In this document: positions 5,492 to 12,070 of the stretch, in pieces | How the letters are laid out: each line of letters starts with the position of its first letter | How positions within the stretch are numbered: the stretch's first letter is position 1 | From: Syntrophales bacterium | GTDB taxonomy: Bacteria > Desulfobacterota > Syntrophia > Syntrophales > UBA2210 | DNA: 12,070 nucleotides | Assembly: GCA_028715865.1 (NCBI GenBank) | Contig: JAQUQY010000026.1 | Location: 1 to 12,070, forward strand | Reading direction: 5' to 3' | Made by a program: the position numbers and the translations under genes | Notes under the pieces: model-generated | Database searches by the model: none | The model's input: only the letters and a program-made list of their open reading frames with translations | Told to the model about the DNA's origin: nothing

Positions 5492-8173
5492 TCAGTGGGC
5501 CTCGTCCCAGTTCTTTCCGGCTTTTATGTTTACAACTAGGGGAACTTTCATATCTATAACTCCTTCCATTTTCATCTTCACCAGTTCCGCCAGAAAATTC
5601 CGCTCTTCCCTGGGAACTTCGAACACCAGTTCGTCATGAACCTGCATGATCATCCGGGCGGCAAGGCGGTTTTCTTCAATGGCGCCCGCGATTCGAATCA
5701 TGGCAATCTTTATGAGATCCGCCGCGGAACCCTGGATGGGGGTATTGACCGCCATACGTTCGGCAAACTGGCGTACCTGAACGACATGACTGTTTATTTC
5801 CGGTATGGACCGTCGCCGCTTCATGATTGTTGTAACGAAGCCGTCCTGCCGGACCTTCTCCAGTGTTTCTTCGATGAAGCGGCTGACCCCGCTGAAACGC
5901 TCAAAATATTCATCTATGTAAATTTTTGCCATTTTCTGGGTAATTCCCAGTTCCTTTGCAAGCCCGAAGGGGCTCATGCCGTAGATTACTCCGAAGTTAA
6001 TCACCTTCGCCTGACGGCGCATCTCTTCATTTACGAGCTCTGGAAATACGCCGAAGACCGTGGAGGCCGTCTTCCGGTGAATGTCCTCGCCGGAAGCGAA
6101 AGCCTGAATCAGCTCCACGTCACCGGAAAGATGAGCAAGGATGCGAAGTTCGATCTGTGAGTAGTCGGAAGAGAGAAGTTCCCACCCATCGGGAGCCTTG
6201 AAGGCCTGTCGGATGCGTTTTCCTTCAGTGGTTCTAACAGGTATGTTCTGAAGGTTGGGGTCGCTGCTGGACAGCCGTCCCGTGGCCGTAGCCGTCTGGT
6301 TATAAGAGGTATGGATTCTTCCGGTTGCGGGATCAATCAGTTCCGGCAGGGCCTCCACGTAGGTAGACCGGAGTTTCGCCAGGCTCCGGTAGGCGAGTAT
6401 TTCACCGGGAAGCTCGTATGATCTTGCCAGTTGAGCGAGAACCTCCACGTCCGTTGAATATCCCTCTTTTGTCTTGCGTCCCCTGGACATGCCGAGTTTG
6501 TCAAAAAGTATTATTTGAAGCTGCTTGGGAGAGTTGATATTGAAGCGCTCTCCCGCCAGGGTGTAAATTTTTTCCTCCGAGATTTTAAGCAATTCATCGA
6601 GTTCCTTCGACATGACGGCCAGGAGATCTCTATCGACGAGAACGCCATGAAACTCCATAGCGGCAAGTATCTCAACGAGAGGCATTTCCACGGATCTGAA
6701 AAGCTTATCCAGTTCCTCTTCCCTGATTGCTTCTTCAAGAAACGGCAAAAGCCGCGAAAGCGCGTCCACGCACTGACAGTAGCATTCCGTCGCCTCCTCC
6801 AGGGGAATCTCGCCCGGCGAAATGGCCTTTGCTCCGCTTCCCGTCAGGTCTTCAGGTGATGTAATGCGGCGGTTGAGGTAACGGGCGGCAAGAGCCTGAA
6901 GGCTGTAATCCCGCTTTGAGGCATCGAGAATCCAGGCCGCCAACATGATGTCAAAATCAGCCCCCTTGAGGGGAATTCCTTTTCCGGCCAGAATAAGGAT
7001 AGACTTTTTCAGATCATGTCCGATTTTTAATATTGCCGGATCGGAAAAAAGCGGAGCCATGCCGGAAATGACTGCCTCGATGCCAACTCCCTCACCGCCC
7101 TTCACCGCCAGCGGGATATACCAGGCCTCCCCCGCTCCCGTCGAAATGGCAAGGCCAAGGGGTTCTCCCGCCCCTGCCCGCGATCGCTTGTCCATTATGA
7201 ACTCGAAAGAAAAACGTCCACTTTCTCGAATCCGGGACTTGACGGCATCGAAGGCATCAACGTCCATAACCGTAGAGTAGCGACGGTCACTCAACTCTTC
7301 CCGTCCAAGGAGCTGTTGCAGCAGGGACGAAAATTCAAACTCGGTAAAGAGACTCCTGAGCTGTTCACCATCAGGCTCCCGGCGCGCGAGTTCTTCAAGC
7401 GACACATCAATGTCCAGGCCTGTCCTGATAGTGGCAAGCTCCCGGCTCAGGCGAGCCTGGTCCGCGTATTCGGCGAGATTGCTCTTCAGGCGCCCGCTCT
7501 TGAGATCATCCAGGCTTTCCATTATTTTTTCCAGGGAACCATATTGACTGATCAGTTTTACCGCTGTTTTTTCACCTATTCCTGGAACACCGGGTATGTT
7601 GTCCGAACTGTCGCCGGCAAGCCCAAGAATGTCGACAACTTTTTCCGGAGGCACCCCAAAGCGCTCCTTCACTGCATCCACATCGTAGGACTTGTCCTTC
7701 ATGGTGTCGACAATTGTGATACATTCAGATACCAGTTGCAGAAGATCCTTGTCTCCCGAAACGATGACCACGTTTATGTCATCGCCGCCAAGGGATTTCG
7801 CCATGGTTCCTATGATATCGTCGGCTTCGACGCCTTCTTTCTCGATGACTGGAATGGAGAATCCCCGCACCACCTCCTTTATTCTGGGAAATTGAAGGGC
7901 CAGGCTGTCAGGCATGGCGGCCCGGTTAGCCTTGTAGTCTTCGAAAGCTTCGTGGCGAAATGTAGGACCCCTGGAGTCAAATACCACTGCCATGTAATCC
8001 GGGGACTGGTCCCTGAGAAGCTTAACCAGCATTGTAGTGAAGCCGTAAATTGCGTTGGTGGGGAATCCCTTCGAATTGGACAGGTCTCGAATAGCGTAAA
8101 AGGCTCGATAAACATAATTAGCGCCGTCCACAAGAACCAGCGTTTTCCTGTTCCCTTCCTTTTTCCCTTCCAT
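5492..8173 (-). CDS. polA: DNA polymerase I with degenerate 3'-5' exonuclease domain
   Basis: Replication and repair polymerase of 893 residues, against about 928 in E. coli. The 5' nuclease (about 1-290) keeps VDGANY, VFDSRGPTFRHE, EADDIIGT, SGDKDLLQLV and GDSSDNIPGVPGIGEKTA. The polymerase domain keeps TGRLSSSDPNLQNIP, motif A DYSQIELR (Asp670), motif B RRQAKVINFGVIYG and motif C QVHDELVFEVP (Asp847), so it should be active. The middle domain has lost its metal ligands: where E. coli has FDTET there is FEFIM (324-328), where it has GQNLKYD there is GHDLKKS (385-391), and the YxxxD motif reads YCQCV (465-469). Proofreading is therefore expected to be absent, as in Taq and Bacillus Pol I. The ATG has GGAAAG about 7 bases upstream. 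It has no operon partner upstream; the redox run follows 67 bp downstream. Confidence 0.97.
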   Translation of the reverse strand: MEGKKEGNRKTLVLVDGANYVYRAFYAIRDLSNSKGFPTNAIYGFTTMLVKLLRDQSPDYMAVVFDSRGPTFRHEAFEDYKANRAAMPDSLALQFPRIKEVVRGFSIPVIEKEGVEADDIIGTMAKSLGGDDINVVIVSGDKDLLQLVSECITIVDTMKDKSYDVDAVKERFGVPPEKVVDILGLAGDSSDNIPGVPGIGEKTAVKLISQYGSLEKIMESLDDLKSGRLKSNLAEYADQARLSRELATIRTGLDIDVSLEELARREPDGEQLRSLFTEFEFSSLLQQLLGREELSDRRYSTVMDVDAFDAVKSRIRESGRFSFEFIMDKRSRAGAGEPLGLAISTGAGEAWYIPLAVKGGEGVGIEAVISGMAPLFSDPAILKIGHDLKKSILILAGKGIPLKGADFDIMLAAWILDASKRDYSLQALAARYLNRRITSPEDLTGSGAKAISPGEIPLEEATECYCQCVDALSRLLPFLEEAIREEELDKLFRSVEMPLVEILAAMEFHGVLVDRDLLAVMSKELDELLKISEEKIYTLAGERFNINSPKQLQIILFDKLGMSRGRKTKEGYSTDVEVLAQLARSYELPGEILAYRSLAKLRSTYVEALPELIDPATGRIHTSYNQTATATGRLSSSDPNLQNIPVRTTEGKRIRQAFKAPDGWELLSSDYSQIELRILAHLSGDVELIQAFASGEDIHRKTASTVFGVFPELVNEEMRRQAKVINFGVIYGMSPFGLAKELGITQKMAKIYIDEYFERFSGVSRFIEETLEKVRQDGFVTTIMKRRRSIPEINSHVVQVRQFAERMAVNTPIQGSAADLIKIAMIRIAGAIEENRLAARMIMQVHDELVFEVPREERNFLAELVKMKMEGVIDMKVPLVVNIKAGKNWDEAH

Positions 8174-8404
8174 ATACTGTCTTTCCAGGAAACCAGTCTC
8201 TTGCCCGCCATGGCTTCCTTGCGGGGTTTATCACGTCTGTTTAATTCCCTGTCCGGCGATTGTGCCGGGACCATCTAAAGAGGTTCGTCTATGGACGCAA
8301 TCAGGTATGTCATGTCCTGAGATCGACTAATAGCACAAATCTTGAGACTTTGGCCATACTTGAAGTGAGTTGGAAATTTTCCGGCCGGCCCTGCCCGTGG
8401 ATAT
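8174..8404. other. Gene-free stretch between polA and the E1-like gene
   Basis: These 231 bp lie behind the stop of the E1-like gene and ahead of polA, both on the minus strand. They must contain the polA promoter, but I see no convincing -35/-10 pair. A small imperfect hairpin (CCGGC-ACAATC-GCCGG on the minus strand, about 8252-8267) has no U-tract. No clear terminator for the E1-like gene is visible; GGCCGGCC near 8380-8390 is self-complementary but too tight to form a stem-loop. No protein or RNA gene is supported here. Confidence 0.6.
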
Positions 8405-9553
8405 TCATTGCCCGGCTTTGCAGCTAAGGCAGTCGGGGTTCTTTGAAAGCAGAACTTCCTGGAAGGTCATGCCGAGAACGTCGCAAAGCAGCATCCTGCC
8501 TGAAAGAGAGTTGCCGATTCCGAGGATCAGCTTTATGACCTCGGAAGCCTGTATCGTACCTATAATGCCGGGTACGACACTGAACATGCCCTCCTCCTCC
8601 GCCATATCGGAAATATGGTCGTCCTCTTGGGGCGGCTTGGGGAAGAGGCACCTGTAGCAGGGTCCCTTTAGGGCGTCGAATACGCCAACCTGGCCCTCGA
8701 AACGGTAGACAGCCCCGTAAACGTATGGTTTGCCGGCGCGGACGCATATGTCGTTTATCAGGTATCGCGTCTTTAAATTGTCCGTTCCGTCGGCAAGGAT
8801 GTCATAATCGGATGAAATATCATAAGAATTGTCCGGATTGAATGACATGTTGAAGGTATCCACAAGAACATGAGGATTGAGTCCTGCAATTCTCTCACGC
8901 GCGGAATGGACTTTGAGAGTACCGATAGCTTCTGTGGAGTGAGCGATCTGCCGCTGAAGGTTTGAAAGCTCCACCGAGTCGGGATCGACTATGCCGATCC
9001 TTCCGACGCCGGCTGCTGCCAGGTAGAGGGATGAAACAGAACCGAGCCCTCCGGCGCCGATGATCAGAACCGAAGCGGCCTTAAGGGCTTCCTGTCCCGA
9101 CTCGCCGATCTCCGGAAGCATCAGCGTGCGGCGATAGCGCAATTGTTCATCCCGGCTGATTTGCTCTCTGTTCACGTGGGATTTGGCTGTCCATGAGTGG
9201 CGAAGACCCTGCTCCGGATCTTTGTGAAGGGCTTCGTCTATTTCTTCGGTGAGGGAAGCGCCCTGCCTGTATTGAGCGGGCCACATACTCTTCAGGTGGA
9301 AAAAGGCCACGCGGTCCTTATGTTTCAGTTCCCTGTCCAGATCAGCCTGGATGCCGGGCATGGCGCTGAGGTTTCCGTTAATGAAGGTAAAACCCCGTTC
9401 CCCGGTTGCCATCCCCAGGCTATCCAGAAGGCCTTCCAATGTAGACCCCGCTGGAAGGGTGACTGTTAAATTCGCGTATCCGCCCCCGGAAGTGCCCCCC
9501 GCAAACCTGGCCAGATCCCCGTATAGCCAGACGTCCAACTCCATATCATTCAA
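8405..9553 (-). CDS. MoeB/ThiF-family E1-like adenylyltransferase with N-terminal MoaD-like domain
   Basis: Predicted to adenylate the C-terminal glycine of a MoaD-type sulfur carrier for molybdopterin synthesis. Residues 1-100 resemble MoaD (ubiquitin fold) but end in AFFHLKSMWPAQYRQGAS with no Gly-Gly, so this domain cannot itself be the sulfur carrier. Residues 140-382 are the E1-like part: GAGGLGS at 166-172, ELSNLQRQ at 195-202, DGTDNLKTRYLIND near 255-268, and zinc cysteines C299/C302 and C375/C378. The cysteine usually found in SCAEAGV of MoeB proteins is absent (DMAEEEGMFSVVPG, 316-329). The start is a TTG (9551-9553), because GGAGG at 9561-9565 lies exactly 7 bases upstream; the first ATG, three codons later, is too far from it. 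It begins 3 bp after the stop of the MoaD gene and belongs to the AOR locus. Confidence 0.88.
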   Translation of the reverse strand: MNDMELDVWLYGDLARFAGGTSGGGYANLTVTLPAGSTLEGLLDSLGMATGERGFTFINGNLSAMPGIQADLDRELKHKDRVAFFHLKSMWPAQYRQGASLTEEIDEALHKDPEQGLRHSWTAKSHVNREQISRDEQLRYRRTLMLPEIGESGQEALKAASVLIIGAGGLGSVSSLYLAAAGVGRIGIVDPDSVELSNLQRQIAHSTEAIGTLKVHSARERIAGLNPHVLVDTFNMSFNPDNSYDISSDYDILADGTDNLKTRYLINDICVRAGKPYVYGAVYRFEGQVGVFDALKGPCYRCLFPKPPQEDDHISDMAEEEGMFSVVPGIIGTIQASEVIKLILGIGNSLSGRMLLCDVLGMTFQEVLLSKNPDCLSCKAGQ

Positions 9554-9556
9554 AGT

Positions 9557-9796
9557 CTATCCTCCGCCTACAGGTGGAAAAACTCCCGCTTCGTCGCCAT
9601 CCTCCAAAACATGATTGAGGTCCCGCGCTCTTCCGTTTACAAAGGCGACCTTGACCTCTTCCCCGGGGATTCCCATCTTTTTCATCAGGTCCGCCAGGGT
9701 AGCGCCGTAGGGAAGTTCAAGGGATAGCGGAATTCCCGCGGAAGCCCCCGGTATGTAACGGCAAAGCGTAGCGTACACTCTCAATGTGATCCGCAT
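9557..9796 (-). CDS. moaD: MoaD-like sulfur carrier of the AOR locus
   Basis: A 79-residue ubiquitin-fold protein, the small subunit of molybdopterin synthase, which carries sulfur as a C-terminal thiocarboxylate. It shows RVYATLCRYIPGA, ELPYGATLADLMKKMGIP, VAFVNGR and the ending DGDEAGVFPPVGGG; the terminal glycines are the functional mark. The start was set at the ATG at 9796 because GGAG lies 5 bases upstream; an in-frame TTG at 9829 falls inside the upstream terminator hairpin and is rejected. It follows the AOR gene and precedes the MoeB/ThiF-type gene by 3 bp, whose ribosome site sits in its glycine codons. This suggests a carrier dedicated to the tungsten cofactor of the AOR, though it could also serve other pterin enzymes. 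Confidence 0.88.
   Translation of the reverse strand: MRITLRVYATLCRYIPGASAGIPLSLELPYGATLADLMKKMGIPGEEVKVAFVNGRARDLNHVLEDGDEAGVFPPVGGG
9561..9565 (-). promoter_or_regulatory. Shine-Dalgarno inside the MoaD glycine codons
   Basis: On the minus strand the last codons of the MoaD gene read GGC GGA GGA TAG. The GGAGG core lies 7 bases before the TTG that starts the E1-like gene. The sequence therefore serves both as Gly-Gly-Gly codons and as ribosome site, and it decides in favour of the TTG start. Confidence 0.7.
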
Positions 9797-9808
9797 GTAA
9801 TCTCCACT

Positions 9809-9850
9809 AAAAAAGGCCGGACAGGCCAAAGGCGCCCTGCCCGGCCTTTT
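9809..9850 (-). terminator. Strong intrinsic terminator between the AOR gene and moaD
   Basis: Read on the minus strand, AAAAGGCCGGGCAGG pairs with CCTGTCCGGCCTTTT over 15 bp with a single G-U pair, around a 10-base loop, and runs into TTTTTT (9809-9814). It begins 5 bases after the AOR stop codon. On the plus strand the same G-U becomes an A-C mismatch and only four T follow, so the structure is directed at minus-strand transcription. No promoter is evident between it and moaD, so partial read-through is the simplest way to express the downstream genes. Confidence 0.9.
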
Positions 9851-9855
9851 CGACT

Positions 9856-11616
9856 TTACATTTCTCCATGTACCGAATCGAGATCGCTGTCGGAAATATC
9901 GAACACCTGGTTGTGAGGCGGCAGCGGCTCAGTCTTCATGAACTCGGGCAGACGGTCAGCAGCCTTACCGATACCAGCTGCCTCATTGAAGGCCCGCTCC
10001 TTTTTCATTATCTCCGCGCCATAGGCGTAAACATCATCGGCCGTCCACTTGGTGCCCAGAATGCCGTTGCACTCGTCAATAAGCCCCTGGTATCCGCTGG
10101 CTATATCGAGGATGGCAAAGGCTATGAAAAGGCAGTGGCCGGTAGAATCTATAAAGGCTGTCGTGGCCTGAAAGGCACGGCTGAGGGCCGCCTTGCCTTC
10201 CGGCGAAAGGGGATCCTGTTTGCCCATCACCCCGAGAATCTCCGGCGCGATGGTGTATCCTGACGTATGGTCGGCTCCCATGGTGCTGGTGGCGTAGGTT
10301 ATGCCCATTCCCTTAACAGCCCTCGGTTCGTAGGCCGGCATGCCCTGCCCCTTCACAGCAGGCACACGTACAACACCATAGGCCTTCCCGGCAAACTCCG
10401 TGCCACCGCCCAGGGTGCGCCCGATGGACGACCCCCTTCCGATCTCATGGATCAGGTCTATGGCTCCTCCAGAGTCGCCGAAGGGAAGAAGTCCGCCCTC
10501 CATGGCCACGCCGATGGTGGCTCCCGTTTCGATCGTGTCAAGCCCGTAGGAGTTGCAGAGATGGACCATCGTGGCAATCTTGTCAAGGTTATCTATGCCG
10601 CAGTTTGCCCCCATTGCCCAGACAGACTCGTATTCCAGGCATGAAGCGTGTTCCGTCCCGTCAGGTTTATACCAGGTGTTTGAGCACTGGATGGTGCACC
10701 CGGGACTGCAGCCATGGTTATAGACTTCCTTGCCAAGGCGCTCCTTGACGCCTTCAAATATAGCCTCCCCGGCTATACTCGCGGCGCCTTCAAAACGTCC
10801 GCTTGAGAAATTGCGCGTCGGCAAACCACCGGCCTCATTCAATATGTTGATGAGGACAGCCGTCCCAAAGCTGTTGAGCGCACCCTTCGGCTTCGTAATA
10901 TCATGGGTCTGCAATGCCTCAAGCAGCTTCTTTCGTCCTTCATCGAAAAGAGCCTTGTCAGCCATGCTCACTCCCGGAGCGCCTCCGGGATTCAGAACTA
11001 TGAACTTCAAACCTTTGCTGGCCATGACGGAACCCAGGCCGCCGCGTCCCGAATATCTGCTGGGGCGCTTGTTCATATCGTTGAATACAACGCCCGCGTT
11101 CCCGTAGCCGTATTCCGCCGCCATGCCGAAACTTGCGACTGAGATTCCCTTGCCGAACTTTTCGTACACCTCGGGATATATTGCGTAAAGGTCTCTTCCC
11201 GCATAATCCGAGGCATCGAAAAATTCCAACGTCGGCTTGTCCTGTGCCGCGTCCCATGTAAGAAAAGCTCCCAGCATTTTTTTGTCTTTCGGGAGCCCCT
11301 CCACCACCAGCGCCTTGATGCGCATTCTCGCCAGGGCCGGCCCCCAGGAAGAGCCCGCGTTCGACTCCTTGATTCCTCCAGTAAGTGGCGATTTCGCTCC
11401 CACTGATATGCGCGATGACGTCGGCGCGGCGGTACCCGTCACGATTCCCGCAGAAAATACAAGCTTGTTGTGCGGCCCCAGCGGATGACAGAGAGGGGGC
11501 ACCTCATCCGAGACCAGCGTAGATGTCATGGCGCGGCCCGCAAGGTTCTTGTATGCCGGAGATGGCTCCTCCAGGCGATAAGTGGCGTCTGTCATGTTAA
11601 TTCTTAGAATCCACAT
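9856..11616 (-). CDS. aor: Aldehyde:ferredoxin oxidoreductase, tungsten-pterin catalytic subunit
   Basis: Interconverts aldehydes and carboxylates using a tungsten bis-pterin and one Fe-S cluster, with ferredoxin-type electron transfer, in the cytoplasm. The protein has 586 residues, near the usual 600. The N-terminal domain shows GPHNKLVFSAGIVTGTAAP and AKSPLTGGIKESNAG; the pterin motif YGLDTIETG is at 357-365, and likely active-site residues are Glu330 (EYESVW) and His450 (GADHTSG). Cluster cysteines are C303, C307, C311 and C495 (DSTGHC); the first three are spaced CxxxCxxxC rather than the CxxCxxxC of Pyrococcus AOR. The start is the ATG at 11616, with AGGAGG 7 bases upstream; an in-frame start 24 codons earlier lacks family similarity and a ribosome site. 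A terminator follows at once, then moaD and the E1-like gene. No separate ferredoxin subunit gene adjoins it. Confidence 0.94.
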   Translation of the reverse strand: MWILRINMTDATYRLEEPSPAYKNLAGRAMTSTLVSDEVPPLCHPLGPHNKLVFSAGIVTGTAAPTSSRISVGAKSPLTGGIKESNAGSSWGPALARMRIKALVVEGLPKDKKMLGAFLTWDAAQDKPTLEFFDASDYAGRDLYAIYPEVYEKFGKGISVASFGMAAEYGYGNAGVVFNDMNKRPSRYSGRGGLGSVMASKGLKFIVLNPGGAPGVSMADKALFDEGRKKLLEALQTHDITKPKGALNSFGTAVLINILNEAGGLPTRNFSSGRFEGAASIAGEAIFEGVKERLGKEVYNHGCSPGCTIQCSNTWYKPDGTEHASCLEYESVWAMGANCGIDNLDKIATMVHLCNSYGLDTIETGATIGVAMEGGLLPFGDSGGAIDLIHEIGRGSSIGRTLGGGTEFAGKAYGVVRVPAVKGQGMPAYEPRAVKGMGITYATSTMGADHTSGYTIAPEILGVMGKQDPLSPEGKAALSRAFQATTAFIDSTGHCLFIAFAILDIASGYQGLIDECNGILGTKWTADDVYAYGAEIMKKERAFNEAAGIGKAADRLPEFMKTEPLPPHNQVFDISDSDLDSVHGEM

Positions 11617-11623
11617 GTCCTTT

Positions 11624-11629
11624 CCTCCT
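11624..11629 (-). promoter_or_regulatory. Strong ribosome binding site of the AOR gene
   Basis: AGGAGG on the minus strand, 7 bases before the ATG at 11616 (GTAAAGGAGGAAAGGACATG). It fixes the start of the AOR gene and suggests high translation. Confidence 0.85.
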
Positions 11630-11756
11630 TTACAAGGTTGTGCCGTCATGGCATGGCTATTTCCATATCGGGCGCCATGGAAAATCACGGCTTTTCAATG
11701 ATCCTGGAGACTTTCTGTGCGGTTAGCTCTGCTGTCGATGGTATAAGGTCTTTGAG

Positions 11757-11802
11757 AATATGTCGGCTAAGCGAAAATTTAAGCGGTTATTTTTAACATA
11801 TT
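11757..11802. repeat. Spaced inverted repeat AATATGT / ACATATT
   Basis: Perfect 7-bp arms at 11757-11763 and 11796-11802 are separated by 32 bp. Inside, the hexamer TAAGCG occurs twice in direct orientation at 11768-11773 and 11780-11785, 12 bp apart. The arrangement lies at and just downstream of the predicted AOR transcription start, so it could be an operator or an early RNA stem. In AT-rich DNA a 7-bp repeat could also be chance. Confidence 0.35.
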
Positions 11803-11805
11803 GAG

Positions 11806-11833
11806 ATTAATGTACCATCTATTTGTATGTCAA
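11806..11833 (-). promoter_or_regulatory. Candidate sigma-70 promoter for the AOR gene
   Basis: A perfect -35 TTGACA (11828-11833, minus strand) is followed after 16 bp by ATTAAT (11806-11811), or after 18 bp by TAATCT (11804-11809), as the -10. It lies about 190 bp upstream of the AOR start and just behind the stop of the siroheme decarboxylase gene. The -35 is convincing, the -10 only moderate. Confidence 0.5.
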
Positions 11834-11862
11834 TAAAAAAGGATCATAAAAAGGGAGCGGGA

Positions 11863-12070
11863 TTAGAGATCGAAGGTGGCGCTGATTTTGAAGGTGCGGA
11901 CGGCTTTCATGTCCTTGATGTCCTTGACGCCCGTCTGCTTTCTAAGATTTTCAAGGATGGCTTTTATATAATGCCCTGAGGGGGCTATGAGGGTGAACCA
12001 GACGTTCCAGTCGTGGCTACGCCTGTAGTTGTGGGTTACGCCCGGGATGGCGTTCACGGCGCCGATGAAG
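11863..12070 (-). CDS. Siroheme decarboxylase subunit, AhbA/AhbB (NirD-like AsnC fold), 5' part outside window
   Basis: Only the last 68 residues are visible; the frame is open to the window edge. IPGVTHNYRRSHDWNVWFTLIAPS, read in two parts (GVTHNYRR and NVWFTLIAPS), followed by a TG..DI spacing and AVRTFKISATFDL at the end, is the C-terminal pattern of AhbA/AhbB and NirD/L/G/H proteins. These have an AsnC/Lrp-like fold and remove two acetate carboxyl groups from siroheme to give 12,18-didecarboxysiroheme, a step to heme in sulfate reducers and methanogens or to heme d1 in denitrifiers. The anaerobic setting favours the Ahb role. A and B cannot be told apart from this piece. A Lrp-type regulator is the main alternative, but the HNYRR...NVWFTL signature argues against it. 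Confidence 0.82.
   Translation of the reverse strand, partial: FIGAVNAIPGVTHNYRRSHDWNVWFTLIAPSGHYIKAILENLRKQTGVKDIKDMKAVRTFKISATFDL

Larger units (their letters stand above)
11617..11862. other. Intergenic leader region of the AOR gene
   Basis: These 246 bp separate the siroheme decarboxylase stop from the AOR start, both on the minus strand. They are AT-richer than the flanking genes and hold a promoter candidate, a spaced inverted repeat and the ribosome site. The putative leader of about 180 nt is long. I see no recognisable riboswitch and no clear terminator for the upstream gene. Confidence 0.6.

Noticed and set aside
8252..8267. CCGGC-ACAATC-GCCGG hairpin ahead of polA as a terminator
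   Set aside because: It is short and no U-tract follows on either strand.
7879..8274. 131-codon minus-strand frame overlapping the polA start
   Set aside because: It runs through polA in another frame, is rich in basic residues without a motif, and has no supporting context.
7316..8278. 320-codon plus-strand open frame opposite the start of polA
   Set aside because: It lies across from the well conserved 5' nuclease domain, shows no motif, and follows from the codon bias of polA.
8300..8350. CTGAGATCGACTAATAG...CTTGAG resembles the ACTAATAG...CTTGA end of some 23S rRNAs
   Set aside because: Only about 13 bases agree, the surrounding sequence does not match, and no rRNA gene is adjacent; chance is more likely than an rRNA remnant.
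9797..9829. In-frame TTG that would extend MoaD by 11 residues
   Set aside because: The extension falls inside the terminator hairpin, and the ATG at 9796 has its own GGAG at a proper distance.
11617..11688. In-frame 24-codon N-terminal extension of the AOR
   Set aside because: AGGAGG sits 7 bases before the ATG at 11616, where family similarity (MWILRINMTD) begins; the extension overlaps the ribosome site region.
1..12070. CRISPR arrays, insertion sequences, tRNA genes or attachment sites
   Set aside because: I looked on both strands and found no regular repeat-spacer unit, transposase, terminal inverted repeat pair or tRNA-like fold.

Overview
The window looks like a chromosomal piece from an anaerobic, heme-making, tungsten-using bacterium, most plausibly a Desulfobacterota (deltaproteobacterial) lineage such as the syntrophic or sulfate-reducing groups. 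This placement is inferred from gene content: an aldehyde:ferredoxin oxidoreductase (AOR) with its own pterin-cofactor genes, an AsnC-fold siroheme decarboxylase, and a Tat/4Fe-4S/cytochrome b quinone module. There is no rRNA or tRNA to anchor it. Apart from one gene entering at the left edge, every gene lies on the minus strand.

Left edge (1-1047, plus): the C-terminal two thirds of a beta-CASP metallo-beta-lactamase-fold nuclease-type protein. It converges on the minus-strand genes with only 4 bp between the two stop codons.

1052-5424 (minus) is a compact run of seven genes with short gaps or overlaps. In transcription order it encodes a TlpA-like thioredoxin lipoprotein, a 47-residue membrane microprotein ending in CxxC, a polytopic NapH-like 4Fe-4S membrane protein, a Tat-exported four-cluster ferredoxin subunit, a four-helix di-heme cytochrome b, an iron-type superoxide dismutase and a DUF493 (YbeD-like) protein. 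My reading is that this is an envelope redox relay linking thiol/disulfide chemistry to the quinone pool, with oxidative-stress protection attached. No molybdenum or other catalytic subunit is present.

5492-8173 (minus) is polA, with intact 5' nuclease and polymerase domains but a proofreading domain whose metal-binding residues are all lost. A 231-bp gene-free stretch follows (8174-8404).

8405-11616 (minus) is the tungsten-enzyme locus. In transcription order: an AOR catalytic subunit behind a strong Shine-Dalgarno and a plausible sigma-70 promoter with a roughly 180-nt leader, a near-perfect intrinsic terminator directly after its stop codon, a small MoaD sulfur carrier ending in Gly-Gly-Gly, and a MoeB/ThiF-type E1 enzyme carrying a fused MoaD-like domain that lacks the diglycine tail. 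The terminator would let the abundant enzyme and its low-abundance cofactor-maturation proteins share a promoter at different levels.

Right edge (11863-12070, minus): the C-terminal end of an AhbA/AhbB-like siroheme decarboxylase, a step of the alternative heme pathway that could supply heme to the cytochrome b in the window.
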